From: Stichopus chloronotus
Taxonomy: Eukaryota; Echinodermata; Holothuroidea; Aspidochirotida; Stichopodidae
Assembly: GCA_021234535.1 (NCBI GenBank)
Contig: CM037830.1
Span: 37,510,937 to 37,574,936 of the forward strand
Direction of reading: 5' to 3'
DNA: 64,000 bases
Positions 52,218-60,803 of this stretch are shown here, one piece after another (the first letter of the stretch is position 1; every line of letters starts with the position of its first letter). Made by a program: the position numbers and the translations under genes. Under the pieces are notes generated by a model, which did not search any database, was not told the origin of the DNA, and saw nothing but the letters and a program-made list of their open reading frames with translations.

Positions 52218-53735
52218 ATGCAGAGTTCCTGGTCCACTTTAACAAGTAGTAACACGGACCTACAGCACAGATACAGCACAGACAGGGAACATATGGATCC
52301 GAATTTACGGAACCCCTTCTCAGAGACAACATCTGACAGAGGCCAGGACCACGTTCCATTGGTCGGAGAGCAGGCTGACCTGTTGACACAACATGCCCAA
52401 GGTGTTGCTGAACAGTTGCCATCGGGCTTTATAGTCCTGAGTGAAACAGGGTCCGCGGCTCCAGATAGGATGTCTCCTGCAGTGGAGAGCGTGCAGGCGA
52501 AGTCCGACGTACCACCACAGCCAAGTACCAACCCGTTACACTTAGGACTTCCTCCTATTGACGATGTAACAAGGCCCACCGAGAGACATGGGTGTAAGTT
52601 CAATCCATTTAATGTCTTTCCACAGGAAATGAGGAATGAAGCCGGTGACAGAGGTCTACAGCACAGTTCCAGGTTTTGGGAGGAACAGGACAGACAGAAC
52701 AGAGTGCATGCCCAAGATAACGGTTGGAGAGCCGGTGAGTCACTGTGGAGGCCCCAGTGGAACCCGTTCAGCCAGAACAGATTAAGAGAGGATTCCCCTC
52801 GCAGACAAGACGAATACGGAGCGAATTTTATGGGCCGTTCTGGAAGGGCCAATGTTATGCCACCACAGTTCGATGGGACATCAAACTGGGACGATTACAT
52901 GGTACAGTTTGAACTCATTAGTGAGATAAATGGCTGGACAGAACAGACGAAAGCACTTTATCTGGCGGCTAGCCTGAAGAGTCAAGCAAGGGCAGTCCTG
53001 AGTGATCTCGATGGTGAGAAGAGAAGAAACTACAGAGAACTTAAAGCTGCGTTGGGTAGACGATTTAGCCCAGCCAATCAAACTCAACTTTTTCGAGCCA
53101 TGCTGAAGAACAGAAACAGACAACCAAATGAGAGCCTCGTGGAACTAGCCCAGGAGATAAAACGTCTGGTGGTAAAAGCGTATCCAGAGGCGCCGTTTGA
53201 CATGGTCGAAACACTGGCTAAAGAACATTTCATAGACTCGTTGGGAGATGCAGATACTAAGTGGAGAGTCTACCAGTCCCGCCCAGAAAACCTTTCTGAT
53301 GCTGTAACCATTGCAGTGGAACTAGAGGCCTTTCACCTGGCTGAGCTGAAGAAAGGTAACATGAGAAGAGCAGCAGCAAGGGCAGTAATACCGACAGAAC
53401 ATGATGTTGGTGTGGACAAGTTTGAAAAACAGATCCAGCTTCTCGGTGAATCTCTAAAGAAGACTTTGGAAAGTTGTATAGAGAAGATCGAAGCAAGAAT
53501 TAAGGATGAATCAACCACGACTAATGGAGCACTTTCGAGTGATGAAAAAGCACAAGGCTCAAAGGGAGGACAGAATACGAACTGGCGAAACAGTGACAGA
53601 CTACCTCCTAAGTGCTGGAACTGCGGCAAGATAGGACACGTAAAAAGATATTGTCCTGAACAACCACAGAAAAAGACAGTTAAAGACCAGGGAAACGAAA
53701 AGAGACCGGACTTGGGGGTCGAAGGCCGGCAGTAA
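52218..53735 (+). CDS. gag: Gag polyprotein
   Basis: The 505-residue structural protein forms the particle that packages the element's RNA. The N-terminal 210 residues are polar and of low complexity. A retrotransposon-gag (capsid-like) domain spans about residues 215-385, starting at the PPQFDGTSNWDDY block typical of Ty3/Gypsy Gag and containing the F-I-D-x-L block. A CCHC zinc knuckle for RNA binding follows at residues 466-479 (Cys466, Cys469, His474, Cys479). The ATG at 52218 has G at -3 and is the first ATG in gag frame after the primer site. The frame ends in TAA at 53733, overlapping the open pol frame by about 50 bases. Gag lies just after the leader and should be the most highly made product. 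Confidence 0.95.
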   Translation: MQSSWSTLTSSNTDLQHRYSTDREHMDPNLRNPFSETTSDRGQDHVPLVGEQADLLTQHAQGVAEQLPSGFIVLSETGSAAPDRMSPAVESVQAKSDVPPQPSTNPLHLGLPPIDDVTRPTERHGCKFNPFNVFPQEMRNEAGDRGLQHSSRFWEEQDRQNRVHAQDNGWRAGESLWRPQWNPFSQNRLREDSPRRQDEYGANFMGRSGRANVMPPQFDGTSNWDDYMVQFELISEINGWTEQTKALYLAASLKSQARAVLSDLDGEKRRNYRELKAALGRRFSPANQTQLFRAMLKNRNRQPNESLVELAQEIKRLVVKAYPEAPFDMVETLAKEHFIDSLGDADTKWRVYQSRPENLSDAVTIAVELEAFHLAELKKGNMRRAAARAVIPTEHDVGVDKFEKQIQLLGESLKKTLESCIEKIEARIKDESTTTNGALSSDEKAQGSKGGQNTNWRNSDRLPPKCWNCGKIGHVKRYCPEQPQKKTVKDQGNEKRPDLGVEGRQ

Positions 53736-56700
53736 TTTCAAGACCCGTGGAAGCTAGTGCTAGGACAAACTGGGTGGCGGATGACGAATCTGGGATCTAT
53801 GTTAAAGGATATGTGCAGGGTACCCCAGTGACCTTTCTGGTCGACACTGGATCCAACATAACCATTATCAGACCCAGCGTGTACAGGTCCATACCGGAGT
53901 CCTGCAGACCACAGTTGAGGCCAGTGGATAACATGACGCTAGCAGACGGGATAACTGAGTTACGATGCGAGGGATCTGCGACTTTCGAAATCAAGTTGGA
54001 TGGACACGTTGTTGAAAATACAGTATGGGTTGCGGAAATTGGTTCGGAGGCATTTGTTGGACTTAAGTTTATGAGAAGGCATAACTACCATTTGGACGTG
54101 ATAGGAGGGACTCTGTCTTGGGGAGGACCACGGGAGAGCAGTGATGATTGTGCGGTGTCGGAGACTTCTTGTTGCCATGTCTTGGTTGAAGAGACAGTGG
54201 TGATTGCCCCGGAGAGTGAGGCAATGATACTTGGAAGAATATCCGAGGGAAAACCGTGCTGGGAATCTGCTCTGGTGGAACCAGCTGAAAAGTTTATGAA
54301 GAAGCATAAATTGTTGGTTGCCAAGGGTCTGGTGGATCCAAGAGAGGAGAGGATTCCGATGAGAGTGTTAAATCCTACGTCCGAAGTGATAAGAGTCTAT
54401 GGCGGTACTGTTGCAGGGACGTTAGAGGAGGCATCAGTTTTAAATGAACTGTCAACAGATAGGCATAACAGCAAACAAATGGTGTCGTTGGTGACGTCAA
54501 ACAGTGATCGCCGGGAACAAATCCCCGATCATGTGAAAGAAATGTTGGAAAATGGAACTGAGCACCTGACCGAGGGACAGCAAAGAGAATTAGCCGTGTT
54601 GCTGAAAGACTATGCAGATGTGTTTGCCAGATCACCGGAAGATTTGGGATACACTACAGTCGTGCAACACAAAATTAACACCGGCAACTCAAGTCCGATA
54701 AAACAGAGAGCAAGACGTGTTCCAGTACAAATGAGAGACCAGGAAAGAGAACTTTTGAAGCAGATGCTAGACGCAGGTGTGGTCGAACCCTCAGCGAGTC
54801 CTTGGGCATCCCCCATTGTACTTGTGAAGAAAAAGAACGGGTCCACAAGATTCTGCGTCGATTATCGGAAGTTAAACGAACTCACAGAAAAAGACAGTTA
54901 TCCAATCCCGATCATCGCGGACTCTCTGGATGCTATGGCTGGTGCCAAATGGTTCAGCACATTAGATCTGGCGAGTGGATATTGGCAAGTGGGTATGGCG
55001 AAAGAAGATAGGCAGAAGACTGCGTTCATAACGGGGAATGGGTTGTACCAATTCCGAGTTATGCCTTTCGGCCTATGTAACGCGCCTGCAACATTTGAAC
55101 GGCTGATGGATCGTGTGCTGTCAGGACTTCATTGGGAATCCTGCCTAGTTTATCTGGACGATGTCATTGTGTATGGGTCCTCATTCAGTGAGGCGAAGGA
55201 CAGACTGGAGAAAGTGTTTGACAGGTTCAGAAAGGCTGGTTTGAAACTTGGTCCCAACAAGTGTCAACTGTTTCGTAAGAGTGTGACTTACCTAGGACAT
55301 GTGGTTTCCAGTGAGGGGATAGCCACAGATCCTGAAAAGGTTAAAGCTGTAGAAGAGTGGCCTCGACCACAGAGACTCACAGACGTCCGCAGTTTCGTCG
55401 GGTTGTGTGGTTACTACCGCAGGTTCATTCGCGGATTTGCTGAGATTGCTACGCCACTCTTTAAGTTAACAGAAAAGACACAGAAGTTCGATTGGAACGA
55501 GGAATGTGAGATGGCATTCTCCAAACTCAAGACTGCGCTAACCACGGCTCCGGTGCTTTCGTATCCAAGGAGTACTGGCGACGGTTTCGTCCTTGATACA
55601 GACGCAAGTAATTTCGCCACAGGTTCCGTCCTGTCACAGATTCAAGATGGCGTGGAAAGGCCGATTGCGTACTTTAGCAAAACTATGACCAAGCAAGAAA
55701 GGCGGTACTGTATTACCAGGAAGGAGTTACTGGCAGTAATACAGTCCGTGAAACATTTCCATCACTATCTTTATGGGACTCGTTTCCATATAAGAACAGA
55801 TCATGCAGCCCTGAAGTGGCTTATGAGTTTTAAGCACCCAGAAGGCCAGATTGCCAGGTGGTTAGAGGTACTTGGAACATATAACTTTGAGATTTCTCAC
55901 CGTCCTGGACAATCACATGGAAATGCTGACGGACTGTCCCGACGACCATGCCCAGGGGAATGCCAACATTGCTCAAGGGCTGAAGTAGGAGACACAGAAC
56001 GTAGTGGACCGATGGAACTACGACCTAAAAAGTGGAAGAATGAGGAAACGACCCTTTCGACTGAAATCAGGGAAGAGCAAGTTGAAGTAAATACCAGCCC
56101 AAACACGACACAGAAAGTAATTGCTGCGGTAAACTTGTCGGGAAAACAACAAAGTCCCTGGCTACAAAAGTGGACAAATGAGACGATCAGAATTGAACAG
56201 ATAAAAGATGTAGCAACCAGAAAGATTATAGAATGGAAAGAGGAAGGAGAAACGAAACCAGTATGGGAGGTCGTATCCCCAGAGGGTCAAGAACTGAAAG
56301 CTTTCTGGGCACAATGGGATCGCCTTGAGATGAGGAATGGTCTTCTCTGTCGTAGGTGGGAGAACAACGAAGGGGACATAATTACATGGCAGTTGGTGGT
56401 ACCAAGGAGTTTGCAAAGTGAAGTGATAACTCTCCTCCACGACCACCCCACGTCTGGACACCTTGGAGTAAAAAGGACCATCAGGCGCGTTCAAGAAAGA
56501 TTTTATTGGCCGACATGGCGTCGTTCTGTAGAGAGATGGTGTAAAGCATGCCAAGTCTGTTGTTCGAGAAAAATGCCGAAAAAGAAGGCTCGTGCCAAGT
56601 TACAGACGTACCGTGTTGGAGTCCCTCTAGAACGAATAGCTCTAGACATCTTAGGACCGCTACCAACTACTGAAAGAGGAAATAAATATGTTATGGTTGT

Positions 56701-57850
56701 TGCAGACTATTTCACTAAGTGGGTAGAGGCTTACCCGTTAACCAACCAAACTGCGGAATCTGTCGCCGACAAGCTGGTTTCGGAGTTCGTCTGTCGTTTC
56801 GGCGTCCCAAGGCAAATTCACACAGATCAAGGCAGTAATTTTGAGTCCAATTTGTTTCGAGAACTCTGTAAACTACTGGGGGTAGAGAAAACCCGGACAA
56901 CACCATACCATCCTCAGAGTGATGGAATGGTTGAGCGTTTTAACAGAACCATAGAGGAGATGTTGTCTAAAGTAGTGGACGATGATCAACGGAATTGGGA
57001 TCAGTGTATACCGTTAGTACTGATGGCATATCGGTCGTCCGTACATGACTCCTCCGGGTTTTCCCCCAATGAAATGATGTTAGGGCGAGACATTGATCTG
57101 CCAGTCGATTTGTTATTCGACAGAGGTCCCACAGAGCCTAAACACAAAGAAGAGTATGTTACACAACTAGAGACGAGACTTCGTAAAGTACATGAGAGCG
57201 CCAGAGAGAAGATGAAGGTGGTAGCAGACCGACAAAAACAACGTTATGACACAAAAGCCGAAGATGGTGGATTCAATAAAGGAGATTTTGTGATGCTGTA
57301 CCGACCGAAGAGACGCCGAGGTTTGAGTCCAAAGTTACAACGATATTGGGAAGGGCCATTTATTGTGATTGACCGACTCAGCGATGTAACTTACCGCATA
57401 AGGAGAAACGAGAGGAGCAAGGCTGTCGTTGTGCATTTCAATAGGTTGAAGCTTTGTCAAGCAGACGTTTCGACCATGGGGCAGCCTTGTACAGCAAAGA
57501 GAGAACCACCACAGAAGAAAGACATAGGCGTTCAAACCGAGACAACCCCTCTTGATGATGGAGCCACAGAAGCATTACAGGGCAGAGAGACAAACAAAGA
57601 GAAACCTCAAGGAGCATCATCAGGAAAGCTCAAAACGACGATGCAGAGGGTACCTCGTGAGGCAAGAGACACGACCAGACAGGCCAAGAAAAAGACCACA
57701 AGGCAAAGGTTCAAGGGTCAAGGAAACAGGAAAGTATGTGCCCACGGGAAGGTAAAGGTAAAACCAAATGCGGGACGAAGGTCGAACCGTAAACGAAAAT
57801 TGCCCGCTTGGTTTGGTGACTTTGTGCAGACAGGACAGATTATCCTGTGA
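53684..57850 (+). CDS. pol: Pol polyprotein (PR-RT-RNaseH-IN), expressed by frameshift
   Basis: The -1 frame is open from 53684; residues below count from 53747. Aspartic protease: DTGS at 33-36. Reverse transcriptase: about 305-560, with catalytic Asp407 and the YLDD box at 469-472. RNase H: starts near Asp617 (DTDAS), with the KELLA glutamate, RTDHAAL and NADGLSR blocks. Integrase: an HHCC zinc domain near residues 895-935, then the DD35E triad Asp967, Asp1027 and Glu1063. A GPY/F-type module (YWEGPF) lies near 1197. The basic C-terminal tail ends with a lysine/arginine stretch and a PAWFGDFV motif. No chromodomain is visible. There is no good ATG at the start, which agrees with synthesis as Gag-Pol by frameshifting at 53690. 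No stop or lost catalytic residue was seen. Confidence 0.95.
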   Translation, partial: RPGKRKETGLGGRRPAVISRPVEASARTNWVADDESGIYVKGYVQGTPVTFLVDTGSNITIIRPSVYRSIPESCRPQLRPVDNMTLADGITELRCEGSATFEIKLDGHVVENTVWVAEIGSEAFVGLKFMRRHNYHLDVIGGTLSWGGPRESSDDCAVSETSCCHVLVEETVVIAPESEAMILGRISEGKPCWESALVEPAEKFMKKHKLLVAKGLVDPREERIPMRVLNPTSEVIRVYGGTVAGTLEEASVLNELSTDRHNSKQMVSLVTSNSDRREQIPDHVKEMLENGTEHLTEGQQRELAVLLKDYADVFARSPEDLGYTTVVQHKINTGNSSPIKQRARRVPVQMRDQERELLKQMLDAGVVEPSASPWASPIVLVKKKNGSTRFCVDYRKLNELTEKDSYPIPIIADSLDAMAGAKWFSTLDLASGYWQVGMAKEDRQKTAFITGNGLYQFRVMPFGLCNAPATFERLMDRVLSGLHWESCLVYLDDVIVYGSSFSEAKDRLEKVFDRFRKAGLKLGPNKCQLFRKSVTYLGHVVSSEGIATDPEKVKAVEEWPRPQRLTDVRSFVGLCGYYRRFIRGFAEIATPLFKLTEKTQKFDWNEECEMAFSKLKTALTTAPVLSYPRSTGDGFVLDTDASNFATGSVLSQIQDGVERPIAYFSKTMTKQERRYCITRKELLAVIQSVKHFHHYLYGTRFHIRTDHAALKWLMSFKHPEGQIARWLEVLGTYNFEISHRPGQSHGNADGLSRRPCPGECQHCSRAEVGDTERSGPMELRPKKWKNEETTLSTEIREEQVEVNTSPNTTQKVIAAVNLSGKQQSPWLQKWTNETIRIEQIKDVATRKIIEWKEEGETKPVWEVVSPEGQELKAFWAQWDRLEMRNGLLCRRWENNEGDIITWQLVVPRSLQSEVITLLHDHPTSGHLGVKRTIRRVQERFYWPTWRRSVERWCKACQVCCSRKMPKKKARAKLQTYRVGVPLERIALDILGPLPTTERGNKYVMVVADYFTKWVEAYPLTNQTAESVADKLVSEFVCRFGVPRQIHTDQGSNFESNLFRELCKLLGVEKTRTTPYHPQSDGMVERFNRTIEEMLSKVVDDDQRNWDQCIPLVLMAYRSSVHDSSGFSPNEMMLGRDIDLPVDLLFDRGPTEPKHKEEYVTQLETRLRKVHESAREKMKVVADRQKQRYDTKAEDGGFNKGDFVMLYRPKRRRGLSPKLQRYWEGPFIVIDRLSDVTYRIRRNERSKAVVVHFNRLKLCQADVSTMGQPCTAKREPPQKKDIGVQTETTPLDDGATEALQGRETNKEKPQGASSGKLKTTMQRVPREARDTTRQAKKKTTRQRFKGQGNRKVCAHGKVKVKPNAGRRSNRKRKLPAWFGDFVQTGQIIL
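53690..53696 (+). promoter_or_regulatory. -1 ribosomal frameshift site GGGAAAC
   Basis: The heptamer fits X-XXY-YYZ and is in the correct phase (gag codons GGA and AAC at 53691-53696). The pol frame is open from 53684 and is exactly -1 to gag; the gag stop follows at 53733. GGGAAAC is an established retroviral slippery sequence. Nine bases downstream, CCGG at 53706-53709 can pair with CCGG at 53726-53729, and GGGTC in that loop (53716-53720) can pair with GACCC at 53742-53746, giving an H-type pseudoknot. The pairings were found by eye. Confidence 0.8.
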
Positions 57851-57877
57851 TGATGTGGCTGTATTACAAACTTTTGT

Positions 57878-57899
57878 CTCTTGTTTTATTTACCTACAG
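57878..57899 (+). promoter_or_regulatory. Putative 3' splice site ahead of ORF3
   Basis: A pyrimidine-rich run (TCTCTTGTTTTATTTACC) ends in TACAG at 57899. The first ATG after it is the ORF3 methionine at 57910, with G at -3 and +4. Retroviruses use the same layout to express env from a spliced RNA. Possible donors include GTAAGT at 52594, GTGAGT at 52735 and GAG|GTAAAG near 51104 in the LTR; which is used, if any, cannot be told. Confidence 0.5.
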
Positions 57900-57909
57900 A
57901 TTAACAGAT

Positions 57910-58614
57910 ATGGCTGATGAAAGGCAGTATGAATGGAGTGACAAAGAAGTCGAAGCCTGTAGGGAATACCGATGTCAAGTGTGCAAACAAAGAATGGATA
58001 CTGGCAAAGAACTAAAGAAACACCTCGAGAAAGCACACCCCAAGAGGGACAAGAAGTTCCACTGCAAGGAATGCCAATACAGTACGGACAGACGCCATGA
58101 CCTAGAGAAACACGTCAGAAGGTTACACAAGAAGGAGACCGGTGACAAAGGTGAACAATCTGGCAAGAAACTGGAACTCACAGAGAAGGTGACAGACAAA
58201 TTCTACCCAACACCCCCGAAAGTGCAACGCAGATTCGACTATGCACCTGCCTTAGACGATATCCTGAACAGTCCAGTGTCACAACTGAGCCAGCCACCCA
58301 CCCCCCAGAGTCCATCATGTTCCCCAGTCGACAGGATTACAACAAAACAGATACCGTGGATCTCACCCAACAGACGTGGTCCCGATCCAAGGCTCTTCCG
58401 TCCCTCTACATCAAAGCCGGAGACAGAGACCGAAAAACATGTAGACCAAGTCCGACAGATGGCGAGACAGCTACCGTCAGATGAAACACAAATCGAATGG
58501 AGGGTTAGACGCATCACAGAGGGAAAGAGATTTGTGGTGACAACGGAGACTGCAGTTGGGAAAGACGGTTCATTCTACCGAGTGGTGCGGGAGGAGTACC
58601 AAAACAACGAGTGA
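57910..58614 (+). CDS. ORF3: two-finger C2H2 zinc-finger protein in the env position
   Basis: The predicted product is 234 residues from ATG 57910; the frame is open upstream to 57847 and could also start at ATG 57850, overlapping the pol stop as TGATG. Two adjacent classical C2H2 fingers each fit Cys-X2-Cys-X12-His-X4-His, at about residues 22-43 and 51-72. They are followed by a basic, lysine-rich linker, a proline/serine-rich middle and an acidic-basic C-terminal part containing IEWRVRRITEG. There is no signal peptide, membrane segment or fusion motif, so it is not an envelope protein. A nucleic-acid-binding accessory role is inferred from the fingers only. Expression may be by splicing (acceptor at 57899) or by reinitiation after pol. 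I do not recognise a described family. Confidence 0.85.
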   Translation: MADERQYEWSDKEVEACREYRCQVCKQRMDTGKELKKHLEKAHPKRDKKFHCKECQYSTDRRHDLEKHVRRLHKKETGDKGEQSGKKLELTEKVTDKFYPTPPKVQRRFDYAPALDDILNSPVSQLSQPPTPQSPSCSPVDRITTKQIPWISPNRRGPDPRLFRPSTSKPETETEKHVDQVRQMARQLPSDETQIEWRVRRITEGKRFVVTTETAVGKDGSFYRVVREEYQNNE

Positions 58615-58758
58615 CCCTGCAGGAGAGAAGACTAAATTTTTGTTACGGTTGAATTATTTCTTCTGCCCTATTTTAAAGTAATTGCAAATAATCTGCTTGG
58701 GAATTTCTGTGATTATGTTCATTGTGTTTACATAAATGCGTGGAAGCATTTCTCTTTT
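58615..58758 (+). other. Short 3' untranslated segment of the element
   Basis: AT-rich non-coding stretch between the ORF3 stop and the polypurine tract. Confidence 0.8.
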
Positions 58759-58772
58759 GGGGGAGGGGGTGG
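58759..58772 (+). promoter_or_regulatory. Polypurine tract
   Basis: GGGGGAGGGGGTGG directly abuts the first base of the 3' LTR, preceded by a T/C run. This is where plus-strand DNA synthesis is primed. It is interrupted by one T near its end. Confidence 0.85.
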
Positions 58773-60468
58773 TGTAACAGAAATTCGGTGTTGCAAATAA
58801 CAGAGTGATTTATCCTCTTCCGTAGCTAATGTTGATTCCTTCTTTGCACAATTGTCGTTTCATGTTTTACCATGATTTTTTTTTGTAACGGGGTACCGCT
58901 CTTCTCCAAGGACCTTTTTTTTCAAAAACAAGACCCAGATATTGTTTCAGCTCTACGCACGTTTGTTTAACCTTTCCTTTATAGGCGCTTCTGCTACTGC
59001 GGAAGCTAGTCAGACGACCTTCTTTGGAGAAGGCAAAAACTTATTTTTAGAACCACGTGTTGAACGGGTTGGAAGTAAACAATGGTGATTGGTCAATGTT
59101 AGGTAGTAGCCCAAACTCCTTGCACGTATCTCTTTGTATTTTTTTTGAGTTGGGATGGTGGTTGGGCGTGGCCTAGAAACTGAAAAAGTAGAATTTTAGC
59201 CTGTGATTGACAGGAAGGGGAAAATGAAGTTGTACAAAAACGAAATGTGCGAGAAAAGGTTGCGGAGAGTTCAAGATAGACAGGGCCAGTTACACGTGTA
59301 GACTTAGGAAATTCGTGCGTTATTGGGCGTCGTTATCTGTGACTTAACGTTAGTGTTTTTCCTTGGATTTGGAGAAATTTTGTGTACGGATTGTGCGGAG
59401 TAAAGTTGTGAGGTAAAGTCATTTTTCGTATTTCATAAAATCTCGTGTAATGAATCTATGTAGTTGAGAAGTAGAAATTCTACCGTCTTGTTTGCCTAAG
59501 AAACTGCTGTAACTGAAAACGCAAAGATTGTCGTAGAATTTTACAACGTTATGCATTGTAGCTAAAGCAATTTTAAGAAGAGCCGACTGATGACATCTAG
59601 TTAACTGTGAAAGATTAACATTTTTATTGCCGTAAGTCTTGAATGCAGGGTGCCGTAATTTTTAAGAAGTGTAACTCGCTGTGCATAAGACACTCGGAGC
59701 ACAGATTTTCAATGTTGAGTAGGCCCAGTAACGACTGTAAGCTGTAACCCCGAACCTCTGCCGCCGAAAAAGAAATCCAAAAGATCACAGTACAGCCAGT
59801 AAAGGAAGAAGACCCCAATAATCGACGCCCCAGAACAGAACAGATTTCGCACTTGCGAGTACACCGCCAAGACACAGAAACAGATCTCGCACGTTAGTGT
59901 GAGGATACAGTTTGTCGCCAGAGTTGCGACTTTCACAGAGCTCGCACGTTGCGACAAGACGGCTCGCTGGCAGGGGTTGCGACCTTCACAGATCTCGCAC
60001 GTTAGTGTGAGGATACAGCTTGACGCCAGGGTTGCGACTCTCACACAACTCGCACGTTGCGACAAGACGGCTCGCTCGCAGGGGTTGCGACTTTCACAGA
60101 ACTCGTACTTTGCGACAAGACGGCTCGCTCGCAGGGTTGCGACTTTCACAGAACTCGCACGTGCGACAAGATAGCTCGCTCGCAGGGGTTGCGACTTCGA
60201 CAGGCCTCGCACATTAAAGATAATAGGAAGGCCGTATTGATTGTATAGGGTACACACGACAGTACAGTTGTTATTATTACCATTCCTTCTTCTTATTCTC
60301 TGTTTTCTTTATTTTCGTTGTGGCTCAAAATGCAGTCATTTTAACTATGTTCGGACTGGAGAGAGGTTTTTTTTTTAACAAAGTTTTGTAGACCTGTAAA
60401 ACAACTCTTTGGCTGTTTATTGAGACTCTGCATTCCTCTGGTCAGTTGAAAAGTCGGCCGACGTTACA
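58773..60468 (+). repeat. 3' LTR, 1,696 bp
   Basis: It has the same length as the 5' LTR and matches it at a constant offset of 8,307 bp. All encoded chance reading frames are identical in both copies, and I saw no base difference in the stretches compared. It carries the tandem array at 59886-60205. Confidence 0.97.
59886..60205 (+). repeat. Six-unit tandem array inside the 3' LTR
   Basis: It is identical in unit number and order to the array in the 5' LTR, as expected because both LTRs are copied from one template during reverse transcription. Confidence 0.9.
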
Positions 60469-60472
60469 CAAT
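60469..60472. repeat. Target-site duplication, right copy (CAAT)
   Basis: Direct repeat of 50462-50465, marking the right edge of the insertion. Confidence 0.9.
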
Positions 60473-60575
60473 ACACTTGGAAATATGTGCTTAAGTTAAG
60501 ACTTTCAGGATTCAACTTACTGTATTGTAAGTGTTACTGTTCTGATTAACGTTAAGCCAAATTAGAATCACTTAC

Positions 60576-60803
60576 TGGGCTGTTGATATCATTCTGTTCG
60601 TCGTAACTTCGTCGCCCTTCTTCAATGATTTCTTGGACTCTCTTTGGGTCTACCTCTGTAGCTTTCCCAATCACAAATTCTGACTGTTCAACCTTTTTTG
60701 ATGTAGAGCTGTAAAGAGCCATGGGTGTTTTCTGTAAAGATGCCTTTGAGACTTGATAAACATTTGCAAGCCTGGATCGGCACAGCCTGGCTATGTTCGC
60801 CAT
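60576..60803 (-). CDS. NDUFB11: NDUFB11 exon 1 (N-terminal)
   Basis: The first coding exon has 76 codons ending in phase 0 at a GTAAGTG donor. The ATG at 60803 has A at -3 and G at +4 and is the first ATG in frame; the frame is open further upstream but without another ATG. The N-terminus (MANIARLCRSRLANVYQ) is rich in Arg, Ser and hydrophobic residues and lacks acids for its first 30 or so positions, as in a mitochondrial presequence. After about residue 45 it becomes charged. With exons 2 and 3 the protein is 164 residues, close to the roughly 150-160 of vertebrate NDUFB11. This exon is the least conserved part of the family; its assignment rests on phase, spacing and the targeting signal. 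Confidence 0.85.

Larger units (their letters stand above)
50466..60468 (+). mobile_element. Complete Ty3/Gypsy LTR retrotransposon, 10,003 bp
   Basis: The element has, in order: a 1,696-bp LTR, a tRNA-Leu primer site, gag, pol in the -1 frame (protease, reverse transcriptase, RNase H, integrase), a zinc-finger ORF, a polypurine tract and a second 1,696-bp LTR, flanked by CAAT. The LTR termini are the perfect inverted repeat TGTAAC...GTTACA. Integrase after RNase H places it in the Ty3/Gypsy (Metaviridae) order rather than Copia. All three frames are open, with no stop or obvious indel, and the LTRs have equal length and look the same wherever I compared them, so the insertion is recent and may be competent. 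It sits antisense in NDUFB11 intron 1. Confidence 0.97.
48828..60575 (-). other. NDUFB11: NDUFB11 intron 1, enlarged by a retrotransposon
   Basis: The intron is 11,748 bp, bounded by GTAAGTG (next to exon 1) and TCTCTAG (next to exon 2) on the minus strand. The Ty3/Gypsy element and its 4-bp duplication account for 10,007 bp, so the pre-insertion intron would have been about 1.74 kb, similar to intron 2. The element lies antisense to the gene. Confidence 0.9.

Noticed and set aside
57847..58614. ORF3 considered as an envelope gene
   Set aside because: No signal peptide, no strong membrane anchor and no cleavage or fusion motif; two C2H2 fingers instead.
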